64,000 nucleotides of DNA from Pseudomonadota bacterium. Its GTDB lineage: Bacteria; Pseudomonadota; Alphaproteobacteria; GCA-2746255. Location of the stretch: contig JBFMHN010000002.1 in NCBI GenBank assembly GCA_040752895.1, positions 392,368 to 456,367 on the forward strand. The letters run 5' to 3'. How positions within the stretch are numbered: the stretch's first letter is position 1; each line of letters begins with the position of its first letter. Below the pieces are notes generated by a model. The model saw nothing but the letters and a program-made list of their open reading frames with translations, did not search any database and was not told where the DNA came from. Of this stretch, positions 47,490 through 56,514 are shown piece by piece. The translations under genes were made by a program, and so were the position numbers.

Positions 47490-49742
47490 TTGAATCGTAT
47501 GGCCGACATTCGTCAATTGCGGGGCACGCCGCCGGCTTCGCCCTCCGCGCCGACGTTCGGCGAAGCCGAGGGGGACGAGCTCGACCTCGTCTACCTCTTG
47601 GGCGTGCTGCGCCGGCGCAAATACCTAATCGCCGGCATCGTGTTCCTGATCACCAGCTTCACGGCACTTTTCGTCAGCCAGATCACGCCGCTTTACCGGG
47701 CGGAGGCGTTGCTGGTTCTCGAAGAGAACCAAAGCAACGTCTTGAACATTGACGCCGTCACCAGGGGAATGCGCACGGACTATTACACGAACGAGACGGA
47801 GGCCGCCGTCATCGGCTCGCGCGCCCTTGCCGTCAAGGCGGTGAAGCGGCTCAACCTTGTCGAAGATCCGATGTTCAACCCTTTCCTGGTGCCGCCGCAA
47901 CCAAGCCTTTGGGCCGCGATCGGGGTCTGGCTGTTCGGCAAGGCCGAGGAAAAGGACTGGACAAGCGGCATGACACCCGAAGCGGTCGAGAACTACACGC
48001 TTGAGCTTGTGACGGATTACTACCTTGCCGACCTTTACGTCCAGCCCTCGCTCACCTCGCGGATCATGTCGGTCGGCTATTCGTCCACGGATCCTGCCAC
48101 CGCGGCCAGGCTCGCGAACGCCGCGGCTGAAATCTACATCCTGGACCAGCTCGAGACGCGCGGCGCCGCCACCGTCCGGGCGACGGACTGGCTGAACGAG
48201 CGCGTGGAGCAACTGCGCCTTCGCGTCATCGAATCGGAGCGTCGCTTCGATGTGTTTCGCCGCGAGTCCGGCATCGTCGAGGTCGGCAGCACGAACGTCT
48301 ACCAGCAGCAACTTGCCGAACTCAGCACACAATTGATCGCATCGCGCGGGCAGCGGGCCGAGGCCGAGGCGCGCGAGCAGCAAATCCGGCAATTAATGGC
48401 TTCTTCCGGCAACATCGAATCCGCCGCTGCCGTTATCGATTCGCCGCTCATCCAGAAATTGCGCGAGCAGGAAGCGGAACTTCTCCGCAAGGTTTCCGAG
48501 CTTAAGACCCAGTTCCGGGAAGGGCATCCAAAGCTTCTGTTGGCCCAGAACGAGATCGGCGACCTTCGCGAGAAAATCGCGAACGAGGTGAACAAGATCG
48601 CCCGCAACATCGGGTATGAACTTGAAATCGCCCGCGTGCGCGAGGCGAATTTGCAGACGGAAGTCAGGAATCTGCAACACCGCATCGAGGAGCAGGCCGA
48701 GGCGGAAGCGAACCTGAATTCGCTGGAGAGCGAAATCAAGGCGAACAAACAGCTCTATGAGACGGTTCTTGCCCGCTTCAAGGAAACGAAGGTGCAGGAC
48801 GAGGATCTGATTCAGGCGAACGCGCGGGTGATTTCGCCCGCCGTCGAACCCAGCCGGCCTTACTACCCGAAGAAACGGCTGATGGTGATGGCCGCCCTTT
48901 TTGCCTCCCTTGTCGCCGGCATCGCGCTTGCCTTCATGCTGGAATATCTCGACTCCGGCTTCCGCACGGCCGAGCAACTGGAAAACGTGACGGGTCAACC
49001 GGTGTTGGGGATTTTCCCCTATCTTCGGGACGGCAAGGTGCCGTATCTCGAGGCGGTCGACCGTCCGAACAGCATCTTCGGCGAGGCGGTCCGCCGCCTC
49101 CGCACCTCGCTTGCGCTTTCCGACGTTCACGGGAGGCCGAAAACGCTGATGGTCACCTCTTCCGTGCCGGGCGAAGGGAAGACATCGCTTGCCGTCGCCC
49201 TCGCCGCGTCGGCGGCGAAGTCGGGGCAGAAATGCGTTCTTGTCGATTGCGACCTTCGGCACCCGAGCGTCCATCGCGTCATGGAACTTGCGAACGATCG
49301 GGGCTTGAGTACCCATCTCACCGGCCAAGCCAGCCTCGGCGACGTGCTGGAGGTCGACTTGCGTTCCGGCTTGCGCGTGATTCCGGCGGGGCCCATCGTG
49401 CCGCACCCGGCCGATCTTCTGGGCTTGCAGGAGATGCGCGGCCTGATCCACCGGCTGGAGGAACTTTTTGATTTTGTGGTGCTGGATGCGCCGCCGCTGC
49501 TTGCCGTGTCTGACGCGCTGGTGCTGACGCGCGGCGTGAACAAGGTTATTTTCGTAGTGCGTTGGGCGAAGACGGACCGCAACACGGTCAAGGCGGCTTT
49601 AAGGCAATTGCTTGAAGCCGGCGGCGAGGTGGCCGGCTTGGTCTTGAGCCTCGTCGATATCCGCAAGGGCGCCCCTTACGGATTAGGCTCTTCCGGCCGC
49701 GCCTATTACGAGGGCTACGACCGGTATTACAAGGAAATTTGA
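47490..49742 (+). CDS. Wzc-type polysaccharide co-polymerase/BY-kinase
   Basis: A 750-residue inner-membrane protein controlling chain length and export. It has two membrane helices (about 50 and 470) flanking a Wzz domain and long coiled coils (about 230-440), the YYPKKRLMVMAALFASLVAG segment, then the bacterial tyrosine kinase: Walker A SSVPGEGKTSLA (about 557-568), Walker A' VLVDCDLRHP and Walker B FVVLDAPP. The Tyr-rich tail RAYYEGYDRYYKEI is the autophosphorylation cluster. TTG 47490 is spaced well from GGGGAG; ATG 47499 is an alternative. The opposing Ser/Thr-type phosphatase gene downstream may act on the locus. Confidence 0.93.
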   Translation: MNRMADIRQLRGTPPASPSAPTFGEAEGDELDLVYLLGVLRRRKYLIAGIVFLITSFTALFVSQITPLYRAEALLVLEENQSNVLNIDAVTRGMRTDYYTNETEAAVIGSRALAVKAVKRLNLVEDPMFNPFLVPPQPSLWAAIGVWLFGKAEEKDWTSGMTPEAVENYTLELVTDYYLADLYVQPSLTSRIMSVGYSSTDPATAARLANAAAEIYILDQLETRGAATVRATDWLNERVEQLRLRVIESERRFDVFRRESGIVEVGSTNVYQQQLAELSTQLIASRGQRAEAEAREQQIRQLMASSGNIESAAAVIDSPLIQKLREQEAELLRKVSELKTQFREGHPKLLLAQNEIGDLREKIANEVNKIARNIGYELEIARVREANLQTEVRNLQHRIEEQAEAEANLNSLESEIKANKQLYETVLARFKETKVQDEDLIQANARVISPAVEPSRPYYPKKRLMVMAALFASLVAGIALAFMLEYLDSGFRTAEQLENVTGQPVLGIFPYLRDGKVPYLEAVDRPNSIFGEAVRRLRTSLALSDVHGRPKTLMVTSSVPGEGKTSLAVALAASAAKSGQKCVLVDCDLRHPSVHRVMELANDRGLSTHLTGQASLGDVLEVDLRSGLRVIPAGPIVPHPADLLGLQEMRGLIHRLEELFDFVVLDAPPLLAVSDALVLTRGVNKVIFVVRWAKTDRNTVKAALRQLLEAGGEVAGLVLSLVDIRKGAPYGLGSSGRAYYEGYDRYYKEI

Positions 49743-49760
49743 GGAAACGGCTCAATCCCC

Positions 49761-50447
49761 GTGCGGCGAACCCCCGGAAGCCTTGCCCTGTTTGTCCTGC
49801 CGCTTCTGCTTGCCTTGCTTGCGGTTGGCCTCGCCGTTCCCCGGCTCGCCGCCGCCTTCCTTCTGCTTCCCGCCCACGGCATCGTCGAGGCGGCGGGAAA
49901 GGGCGAGCCGGTTTCCGACGCCGCCCTTTCGCGGGCACTCACTGCGAAGACGGCCGCCTTTCGGTGGGTGAGCGACCCCAAGACGCAATCGGACATCGGC
50001 ACCCTTCATCTGCTCGCTGCGCACAGGGCCGGCACCGGAAGCCCGGAGGGGATCCGTTTGCTTGAGGAAAGCGTGACCGCGATTCGCGCAAGCCTCGGTC
50101 TTTCGCCGGCCCAGCCCTATGCCTGGCTCCAGCTCTTTCAGGCCCGCCTCGCGCTTGAGGGGCCCACCGCCGCGGCCAGCCCGCTTTTCGTTCAGGCCAT
50201 CCGCACGGCGCCTACCGAATCCCACATCGTTCTTCCCCGCCTCGAGGTTGGCCTCGCCGTCTGGACGTTTCTGGACGCCGAGGCCGTGCGCCACCTCAAA
50301 GGGCAGGTGGCCCTGGCGGCGCGTTACCATCTGTGGCCGCTCACCGAGATGACGAAGAAGCGGCATGCGCTAAAGCTGGTCCGCGAGGCGCTGGAGGAAG
50401 ATCCCGAATTGCTCAACCAATTCGATGTCATCTATCGCCGGCTTTAG
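49761..50447 (+). CDS. Membrane-anchored protein of unknown function
   Basis: A 228-residue protein with one N-terminal helix (LALFVLPLLLALLAVGLAVP) and an alpha-helical, TPR-like remainder: ALSRALTAKTAAFRWVSDP, LLEESVTAIRASLGLSPAQP, YAWLQLFQARLALEGP, HALKLVREALEEDPELLNQ. The last part reads like a repeat-protein end. GTG 49761 is the start; it follows the kinase gene by 18 bases. It may help assembly of the synthase complex; that is guesswork from context. Its stop overlaps the convergent ligase gene stop. Confidence 0.65.
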   Translation: MRRTPGSLALFVLPLLLALLAVGLAVPRLAAAFLLLPAHGIVEAAGKGEPVSDAALSRALTAKTAAFRWVSDPKTQSDIGTLHLLAAHRAGTGSPEGIRLLEESVTAIRASLGLSPAQPYAWLQLFQARLALEGPTAAASPLFVQAIRTAPTESHIVLPRLEVGLAVWTFLDAEAVRHLKGQVALAARYHLWPLTEMTKKRHALKLVREALEEDPELLNQFDVIYRRL

Positions 50448-51841
50448 GAAGGCGAAACCGCTTCCTCGCGCGCCGACCAGGACTGGGCCGAGGCAACGCC
50501 CAGCAACCCGAGATAGGTGATGGCGACAGCCGGAATCTGGAGGCTGAAATCCGCCAAGGCGTGCACACCAACCAACGCCGTGACGGCAACGCCCGCGGCC
50601 GGGAAAATCGCGTTCCGTCGGCGGCGCAAGGCGCCCAGGAAACAGAGAAGCGTTACGTAGCCGGCCAGAAAGAGGAGAAGCGCGAAGGCCGGCAGGCCGC
50701 CCCCCATTGCGAGTTCCAAGTAGGTGTTGTGGGCATGGTCGATTGTATCGACGTAAAACCGAAAGCCCTCGTCCCGGTAAAGACGGAAACTTTCCTTGAA
50801 GGTGTCGAGGCCAAAGCCGAGGAAGGGTCGGTCCCCGATGCCCTCCAGCGTGCGTTCGTAAATCGCCAGCCGATCGGTCTTCGCGGCGTCGCCCAGCCGG
50901 TTGAAGACTTCCTTTCCGCTGACGGCAAGGATGGCGGCGAGGAGGCTTAAGGCCAACATGCCCCCCACCGCCATGGGCAGGACTTCAATCGAGCGCCGCT
51001 GCTCGCGCAGCCGCATGCCGGCGACGACGGCGAAGGTGCCGATCCCGACCGCGGCGCTCAGGAATCCGCCGCGGGAATGGCTGAGCAGGAGGGCGGTAAA
51101 AAGAATTCCGCAGGCAACGATCAGGAAATAGAAGCGGAAGCCGCACGCGTCGAAAAATCCCAAAGTGTCCTCGGCCGCGATCGGGCTGTGACGCCGGATG
51201 CGCCGGATTTCAGCGAGCAGAAGGGCGAGACAGGCGAGCAAGGTAACGCCGGCGTAGGTCGCGTAGTGGTTACGATTGACGAAGGTGCTGGTTAGCGAAT
51301 CCTGATACGCCCATTTCGGGTACCAGAGAATTTTCTGGCTGCCGCCGAGATGTGCGACGAGGCCATAGATCGCATAGGCAAGCCCGGCCATTGCGACGAT
51401 CCAGAAGATGTTCCTGGCGCGCTTCTCGTTGCGGCCGAGCTGGAAGGCAAGCCAGAAAACGCCGCCATAGGTGAGCAGCCGCAGCACGGCTTGCCTGCTC
51501 GCCTCCGGGTTCAGGCTGATGGCGCCGGCAAGCGGCGCATTCAGCGCCCCCGAAGCCTCCCGCCAAAGCGGGTGGTGCCAGGCTTCCGGCATCCCCCCGC
51601 TTGCCTGCGCCAGGAACCAGAAAACCAGGACGGCGAAGGGAACGACGATCAGGCGGGAACGCCGCCATTCGATCGGGGCGAGCGCAGCGTTCCGGAAGGC
51701 CGCTACTGCCCAAAGCACGACGAGAAACCCGACGCCAAGGCCAAGCAGCGCCCATGCCCACGGCCGGTTGCCGCCGAGCGGCAACGGCGAAAGCGCAATC
51801 AGTGTGCCGAGCGACCAGAAAAGGAAGGTGCCCGCGTTCAA
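50444..51841 (-). CDS. O-antigen ligase/polymerase family protein
   Basis: A 465-residue membrane protein with about eleven hydrophobic helices and a large periplasmic loop. The Wzy_C/WaaL hallmark is present: STFVNRNHYATYAGVTLLAC, ALLLSHSRGGFLSAAVGIG, RLAIYERTLEGIGDRPFLGFG and DHAHNTYLELAMGGGLPAF. It either polymerises repeat units or ligates the glycan; a second polymerase-like gene lies at 56.5 kb. The start is TTG within TTGA, overlapping the upstream gene stop by 4 bases. Confidence 0.87.
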   Translation of the reverse strand: MNAGTFLFWSLGTLIALSPLPLGGNRPWAWALLGLGVGFLVVLWAVAAFRNAALAPIEWRRSRLIVVPFAVLVFWFLAQASGGMPEAWHHPLWREASGALNAPLAGAISLNPEASRQAVLRLLTYGGVFWLAFQLGRNEKRARNIFWIVAMAGLAYAIYGLVAHLGGSQKILWYPKWAYQDSLTSTFVNRNHYATYAGVTLLACLALLLAEIRRIRRHSPIAAEDTLGFFDACGFRFYFLIVACGILFTALLLSHSRGGFLSAAVGIGTFAVVAGMRLREQRRSIEVLPMAVGGMLALSLLAAILAVSGKEVFNRLGDAAKTDRLAIYERTLEGIGDRPFLGFGLDTFKESFRLYRDEGFRFYVDTIDHAHNTYLELAMGGGLPAFALLLFLAGYVTLLCFLGALRRRRNAIFPAAGVAVTALVGVHALADFSLQIPAVAITYLGLLGVASAQSWSAREEAVSPS

Positions 51842-53283
51842 TAGGCGTTTTCCTGCATGAAGGGTACGAGAAAGGTCAGAAAAAGAATCTTGATGTCGAA
51901 AAAAAGCGACCAGTTGTCCACGTAGTAAAGGTCGTACTGCACCCGGCGCCGCATTTTTTCGAAGGTGTCCGTCTCTCCGCGCAAGCCGTTTACTTGCGCC
52001 CAGCCCGTGATGCCCGGTTTCATGCGGTGCCTGCCGAGATAATCGTCGATGATGGCGGCGTATTGCTGGTTATGGACGACGGCGTGCGGCCGCGGGCCGA
52101 CCAGCGACATGCGGCGCTGCAACACGTTGATCAGCTGCGGCAGTTCGTCGAGACTGGTGCGACGCAGGAAGGCGCCGACCCGCGTTATCCGGGGGTCCCC
52201 CCGCCGCGCCTGGGCAACGTCGCCTTCGGCCTTCGCCGCCGACGCGCTTTCCTTCGTGTGGCACATCGTCCGGAATTTGTAGACGTGGATCGGGTTGTTG
52301 TAGAAGCCGTACCGCCGCTGGCTGAAGATGACAGGGCCGGGGCTGTCCAGCTTGATGACGGCTGCGATCAGGAGCATGGCCGGCGAAAGCAGGAGCAGGA
52401 GCAAGCTTCCGAGAACCAGGTCCTCGACGGTTTTGGTGACGAGGTCCCAGCCGCTCAAGGGCCGTTCCTGAACCGTCAGCATTGGCCACCCGGCCACCCG
52501 GTCGATCTTGTGAATGGGGATGGGGGCGTTCACGATTTCCGGGCAGAGGTAGATACTCAAGGGAAGCGTGCGCAGCTTCTTCAGGACGCCCAGCAAATTT
52601 TCACCCTCCGACCAGGGAATGGCGACGATGACTTCGTCCACCTTGTGCGTCTGGCTATAGGCCGGCAAATCCGCGACCGTGCCGAGCACCGGAAATTCGC
52701 CCACCTTCTCGGGCAAGGACGCCCTCGCGTCGTCGAAGAAGCCGACCAGCCGTATGCCCGACGCCGCGCCCTGCATCAAGTGTCTGGCCAGCGCTTCGCC
52801 AAGCGGCCCGGCGCCGACGACGGCGGCGTTCAGGGTCAAATCGCCCGTTCTTCGCCAGCGGCGGGTTTGCAGAAGGGCGAGAAAACGTAAAAAAAGAAAA
52901 CCGACGAAGCTGAAGGAAAACCAAAGCGCCGCCCAGATGCGCGAATAGTCCTCCGACGACTTCGTGAAGTAGGCGATAAAAACCAGCGTCGCGAGAACGA
53001 CGATCCAGGTAAACGCCAGGCGGCCGAATTGAGGAATCGGCACGGTAATATCGGAGAAGTTATAAAGCCGCGCGAAATGAAAGTAGTTGATCGTCAGCAG
53101 AACGCCGGCGGCAAGGGCGGCCTGATAGTTTGTCGGCAAGTCGAAATCCGCTTCGCGGAGCCAGTAGGCGAGAATGCCGGTCGCGGCGACGACGCAGGCA
53201 TCTCCCACCCGCAGCGCGCCCATCAGGAACGTCTGCAGGTCGGTCGAAATCGTCCTCGAACGCAATGGCGGGTTCGCGTGCAC
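51838..53283 (-). CDS. Undecaprenyl-phosphate sugar phosphotransferase (WcaJ type)
   Basis: The initiating transferase that places the first sugar-1-phosphate on undecaprenyl phosphate. About 481 residues: N-terminal membrane helices, a CoA-binding-like domain (AAVVGAGPLGEALARHLM, VDEVIVAIPW), a membrane helix at SLLLLLLSPAMLLIAAVI and the C-terminal catalytic domain with DSPGPVIFSQRRYGFYNNP, KFRTM, RRTSLDELPQLINVL, MSLVGPRPHAV and PGITGWAQVNGLRGET. The open frame begins at 53574; GTG 53283 is a reasonable start, ATG 53223 a shorter one. No good Shine-Dalgarno is seen for either. Confidence 0.9.
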   Translation of the reverse strand: MHANPPLRSRTISTDLQTFLMGALRVGDACVVAATGILAYWLREADFDLPTNYQAALAAGVLLTINYFHFARLYNFSDITVPIPQFGRLAFTWIVVLATLVFIAYFTKSSEDYSRIWAALWFSFSFVGFLFLRFLALLQTRRWRRTGDLTLNAAVVGAGPLGEALARHLMQGAASGIRLVGFFDDARASLPEKVGEFPVLGTVADLPAYSQTHKVDEVIVAIPWSEGENLLGVLKKLRTLPLSIYLCPEIVNAPIPIHKIDRVAGWPMLTVQERPLSGWDLVTKTVEDLVLGSLLLLLLSPAMLLIAAVIKLDSPGPVIFSQRRYGFYNNPIHVYKFRTMCHTKESASAAKAEGDVAQARRGDPRITRVGAFLRRTSLDELPQLINVLQRRMSLVGPRPHAVVHNQQYAAIIDDYLGRHRMKPGITGWAQVNGLRGETDTFEKMRRRVQYDLYYVDNWSLFFDIKILFLTFLVPFMQENAY

Positions 53284-53438
53284 AAAGATAAGGATACGTA
53301 AGGTATCGCCGCAATCAAGCGAAAGGCGCCGCCGCGCTGGCGGCGAGAACGGGCTTGCAGGAACCCCGTGCTTGCCGATCCCCGTCCGGAAGCGCCTTTT
53401 CCCTGGCGATTTCGTCGCGGAAGGGACATATCTTTGGC

Positions 53439-54209
53439 ATGCGCCAGGATTTTCCCAGCCTTGCCCGCCGGGCGGCCGCGTCGGAGAAAGAAACCCGTCC
53501 GCCCGAGGGGACCGTCGTTTACGCCATCGGCGACATCCACGGCCGGGCGGATTTGCTTGGGGAATTGCAGGCAAAAATCCGGACGGATGCCGGCGCGCGC
53601 GAGGGGCCGCGCAAGGTCATCGTCTATCTCGGCGACTATGTGGATCGCGGCCTGCAATCGCGCGAGGTGCTCGACCGTCTGCTTGATGAGACGCTTCCCG
53701 GCTTTCTCTCCGTTCCCCTCAAGGGCAACCACGAAGAGGCGCTGCTGAAATTTCTCGACGACATCGACATCGCTCCCGGCTGGTTCTCGTACGGCGGGGA
53801 TACGACCCTTTACAGCTATGGCGTAGAGGTGCCGCGTCCGCCGCTCACGGCGGAGAAACTATTGGGCACCCAGGCCGAATTCCTGCGCAAGCTGCCGAAC
53901 CGCCATCTCGCCTTCCTGCGCGGCCTTCGCCTTTACCACGAGGAAGGGGACTATTATTTCGCCCACGCCGGCGCCCGGCCGGGGCGCGCGCTGGGCGACC
54001 AGGCGGAAGAGGACCTGCTCTGGATCCGGGACGAATTCCTGTTCTCGGCCTATGACTTCGGGAAAATCATCGTGCACGGCCATACGATCGCGCCGGACCC
54101 GGAGTTCCAGCCAAACCGGATCGGCATCGACACCGGCGCCTTCGCCAGCGGACGGCTCACCTGCCTCGTCCTCGATGGCGCCGAACGGCAGATCTTGCAA
54201 ACCGGGTAG
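53439..54209 (+). CDS. PPP-family metallophosphoesterase
   Basis: A 256-residue phosphatase with the calcineurin-like signature set: AIGDIHGRADLLGEL, VYLGDYVDRGLQSREVLD, LKGNHEEALLKFL and the late VHGHTIAPDPE. These supply the two-metal ligands. The family contains Ser/Thr protein phosphatases; similar genes recur in alphaproteobacterial exopolysaccharide loci. It could reverse a phosphorylation in the assembly machine. ATG 53439 is taken; GGAAGGG lies 13 bases upstream. Confidence 0.85.
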   Translation: MRQDFPSLARRAAASEKETRPPEGTVVYAIGDIHGRADLLGELQAKIRTDAGAREGPRKVIVYLGDYVDRGLQSREVLDRLLDETLPGFLSVPLKGNHEEALLKFLDDIDIAPGWFSYGGDTTLYSYGVEVPRPPLTAEKLLGTQAEFLRKLPNRHLAFLRGLRLYHEEGDYYFAHAGARPGRALGDQAEEDLLWIRDEFLFSAYDFGKIIVHGHTIAPDPEFQPNRIGIDTGAFASGRLTCLVLDGAERQILQTG

Positions 54210-54216
54210 TCATTTC

Positions 54217-55299
54217 GTGCCGGACCGCGCCGCGACCGAACGCAACGGAGAGACCGGCTTCTGGCGGCTCGTCACGCGCCCGGAGACGGCTTCCCTCGCC
54301 GTCGCCACGCCCGAGCTTTTGCGCCGTTTCGGCGATCTCCTTTCCCCGGCCTTCGCGCGCGAGGCGCTCTGTGTCGCCGAAGCGCGGGCGGGCAGACCGC
54401 TCCTTGCCCCGGAAGCGGCGGAGAAGAGCCTGCTCTACAACCGCTTTCTCCGGCACAACCAGTTGCGCTGGGTGCGCGAGATCGGGCAGGCCGGCTTCGA
54501 TGTCGTTTATCTCAAAGGCTTCGCCGCGGCGCACACGCTTTACGAGAACCCGGACGCGCGCACGGTCGGCGATCTCGACCTCCTTATCCGGGAGGCGGAC
54601 CTCGACCGGCTCATCCGGTTTCTGGCCGGTCGCGGCTTCCGGTTCGGAGGCGGCGCGCGTTCGCCCTGGGGCTTCATCTCGAAGACCAGCTTCCTTCCCT
54701 TCGTTTCCGCGGACGGTTCCGCCAACCTCGACCTCCATATCGCCCCCGACGCCTACCCGGCGACGCTTGCGCTTTCAACCGAAGCGCTGTTCGCCGAATC
54801 GCAAAAGATCGAGGCGGCCGGCCTGGTGTTGCGCGTTCCCTCCGCCGAGCATGGCTTCTTTCTGCTGCTGACGAACGCCGCGAAGGTGGCCTTCGGGCCG
54901 CTCAGCGTGCGCAAGACCGTGGACGCGATTTGCCTGCTTCGGCGCGTGAAAACCCTCGATTGGGATCGGCTGGGGCGGCTGGCGGCAAAGGGCCGCCTGG
55001 CCAAGCCGTTGCGCGCCTACTTAGCCCTTCTGCGCCACCTCGGGGCCGAAACCGCGGGCGTGCCGGACGCCCTTATGGCGCCCTTCCGTGGGCTTGCCGC
55101 GGCCGAGCTTGGCCGCCTCCTGCACCGCTACGACACGCTCTTTGCGAAAGCGCCCGGCCGGTTCGAAACCTTGCGAACCGAGCTTCTTCTGGGGGGCGAG
55201 CTTCGCGTCGGGCTTTACCGGAACTGGCTTCGCCTGCGAGGTCTCGTCCGGCCTTATGGCGGGCGGCCACCCGAAAAGGGAATCGGTTTCTGGCGTTGA
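54217..55299 (+). CDS. Nucleotidyltransferase-fold protein
   Basis: A 360-residue protein of the uncharacterised nucleotidyltransferase group found in polysaccharide loci. The segment VVYLKGFAAAHTLYENPDAR is followed by TVGDLDLLIREADLDRLIRF, the D-x-D metal motif, and ANLDLHIAP. The C-terminal part is helical. Substrate unknown. GTG 54217 starts seven bases after the phosphatase stop; the longer open frame from 54052 is a shadow of the phosphatase gene. Confidence 0.75.
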   Translation: MPDRAATERNGETGFWRLVTRPETASLAVATPELLRRFGDLLSPAFAREALCVAEARAGRPLLAPEAAEKSLLYNRFLRHNQLRWVREIGQAGFDVVYLKGFAAAHTLYENPDARTVGDLDLLIREADLDRLIRFLAGRGFRFGGGARSPWGFISKTSFLPFVSADGSANLDLHIAPDAYPATLALSTEALFAESQKIEAAGLVLRVPSAEHGFFLLLTNAAKVAFGPLSVRKTVDAICLLRRVKTLDWDRLGRLAAKGRLAKPLRAYLALLRHLGAETAGVPDALMAPFRGLAAAELGRLLHRYDTLFAKAPGRFETLRTELLLGGELRVGLYRNWLRLRGLVRPYGGRPPEKGIGFWR

Positions 55300-55367
55300 G
55301 CGAAGGGTTCGGGTTTATGACGCGCCTTCCAAAAGAAAAATGCGGCCCAAGGTCCCGTTCGTCTTAA

Positions 55368-55661
55368 CCGGCCGAATGTGTTAACGTTTCCTTTGTTAAA
55401 GGCGACCCCCTAGAGACATTGGGAAATATGGCTCCGTTGCTTGGGAAAATCTCCATATTACGCCTGGACGCCGATCGGTATGAATCTGCAAAAACCGAAC
55501 TGGAGATCTTATGCCCCCGGTCAAGCGCGGGGGGTGTTCCGGCCCCGGATGATGACGGATTGTTGGTTGGCGGCGAAAAGTCGGCCGATAAGTGTTTTCA
55601 AGAAAACGGCAAGCGGCCATTGTTTCTAAATATGATTAAACCGACCCCACCGCAGCTCTAA
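55368..55661 (+). pseudogene. Remnant of a TylF-type O-methyltransferase gene
   Basis: After a TAA at 55365 one frame reads through about 97 codons that resemble the C-terminal half of TylF/MycF methyltransferases: VSFVKGDPLETL, then ISILRLDADRYESAKTELEI, CPRSSAGG and DDDGLLVGGEKSADKCFQ. These correspond to the VKGD, LRLDxDxYES, SPGG and DDYG...A motifs of the family. The N-terminal half is gone, the start codon is missing and the last 20 residues do not fit. It marks a decayed gene at the left edge of the AT-richer block. Confidence 0.6.
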
Positions 55662-55677
55662 TCATTCATCGCGTGCC

Positions 55678-56400
55678 ATGCGGGTGCTAAATATAGGGTG
55701 TGGCACGAAGACTTCCGATCGGTGCGTTAACATCGACTGGTCTCCCTATCTTCGGATAAAGAAAAATAAGTTTTTTCGTGCGCTCGTTGTGCCGTTCCTT
55801 AATGAGAAACGGCGGCAGCGCCTGAGCCTGCTATCGGACAACGTGATGGCCCATGATTTAAGAAAGGGCATCCCGTTTCCAGATGCAAGCGTAGACGCCG
55901 TTTATCATTCTCATATCCTTGAACATATTGATCGCGAGGATGTCCTTTCCTTTCAAAAAGAAATTTATCGCGCGTTGAAGCCGCGCGGCATTCAACGAAT
56001 CTGTGTGCCGGATCTGGAAACCCTTGCGCGAAACTATTTAACCAGCCTGGAGCGTTGCAGGGCAGATGAAGCCATGCTCGGCAAGCACGACGGTCATATC
56101 GCAGATATGTTTGAGCAGTGCGTTCGAAGGGAATCCTTTGGCACGAAGCATCAACCGCCCATGCAGAGGTATTTGGAAAATCTAATCTTGGGAGATGCGC
56201 GCAAGCGTGGAGAGACGCATCAATGGATGTACGACGCGTGCAATTTACGATTTATTCTAGGGCAAGCCGGATTTCAGGACATCGCCACCCGTGGTTTTAA
56301 CGAAAGCGATATTCCAGACTGGCAATCTTTCGGCCTTGAGGTGGATGAAGAGGGAAACGAATATAAGCCGGGGTCCTTGTACGTTGAATGCACAAGATAG
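55678..56400 (+). CDS. SAM-dependent methyltransferase (class I)
   Basis: A 240-residue protein with the SAM motif RVLNIGCGTKTSDRCVNIDW, AHDLRKGIPFPDASVDAVYHS and HILEHIDREDVLSFQKEIYR, typical of Methyltransf_11. It probably methylates a sugar or glycan end. Codon use is visibly more AT-rich than in the genes before 55.3 kb, which suggests transfer. No strong Shine-Dalgarno precedes the ATG. Confidence 0.8.
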   Translation: MRVLNIGCGTKTSDRCVNIDWSPYLRIKKNKFFRALVVPFLNEKRRQRLSLLSDNVMAHDLRKGIPFPDASVDAVYHSHILEHIDREDVLSFQKEIYRALKPRGIQRICVPDLETLARNYLTSLERCRADEAMLGKHDGHIADMFEQCVRRESFGTKHQPPMQRYLENLILGDARKRGETHQWMYDACNLRFILGQAGFQDIATRGFNESDIPDWQSFGLEVDEEGNEYKPGSLYVECTR

Positions 56401-56514
56401 AATCGCGAGGGTCTTTCGATGTGTCCGATGCAATTTGCCTTTGGCGCGCCAGAAGAAAGCCGGGCCCTTCGCTTTCATGAAAATATTTCAGGCGTCATTT
56501 AAAAAGAGGCAGTC

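Noticed and set aside
51601-52890. Long plus-strand open frame of 429 codons
   Set aside because: It is antisense to the ligase and WcaJ-type genes, which have full family motifs; its own translation shows none.
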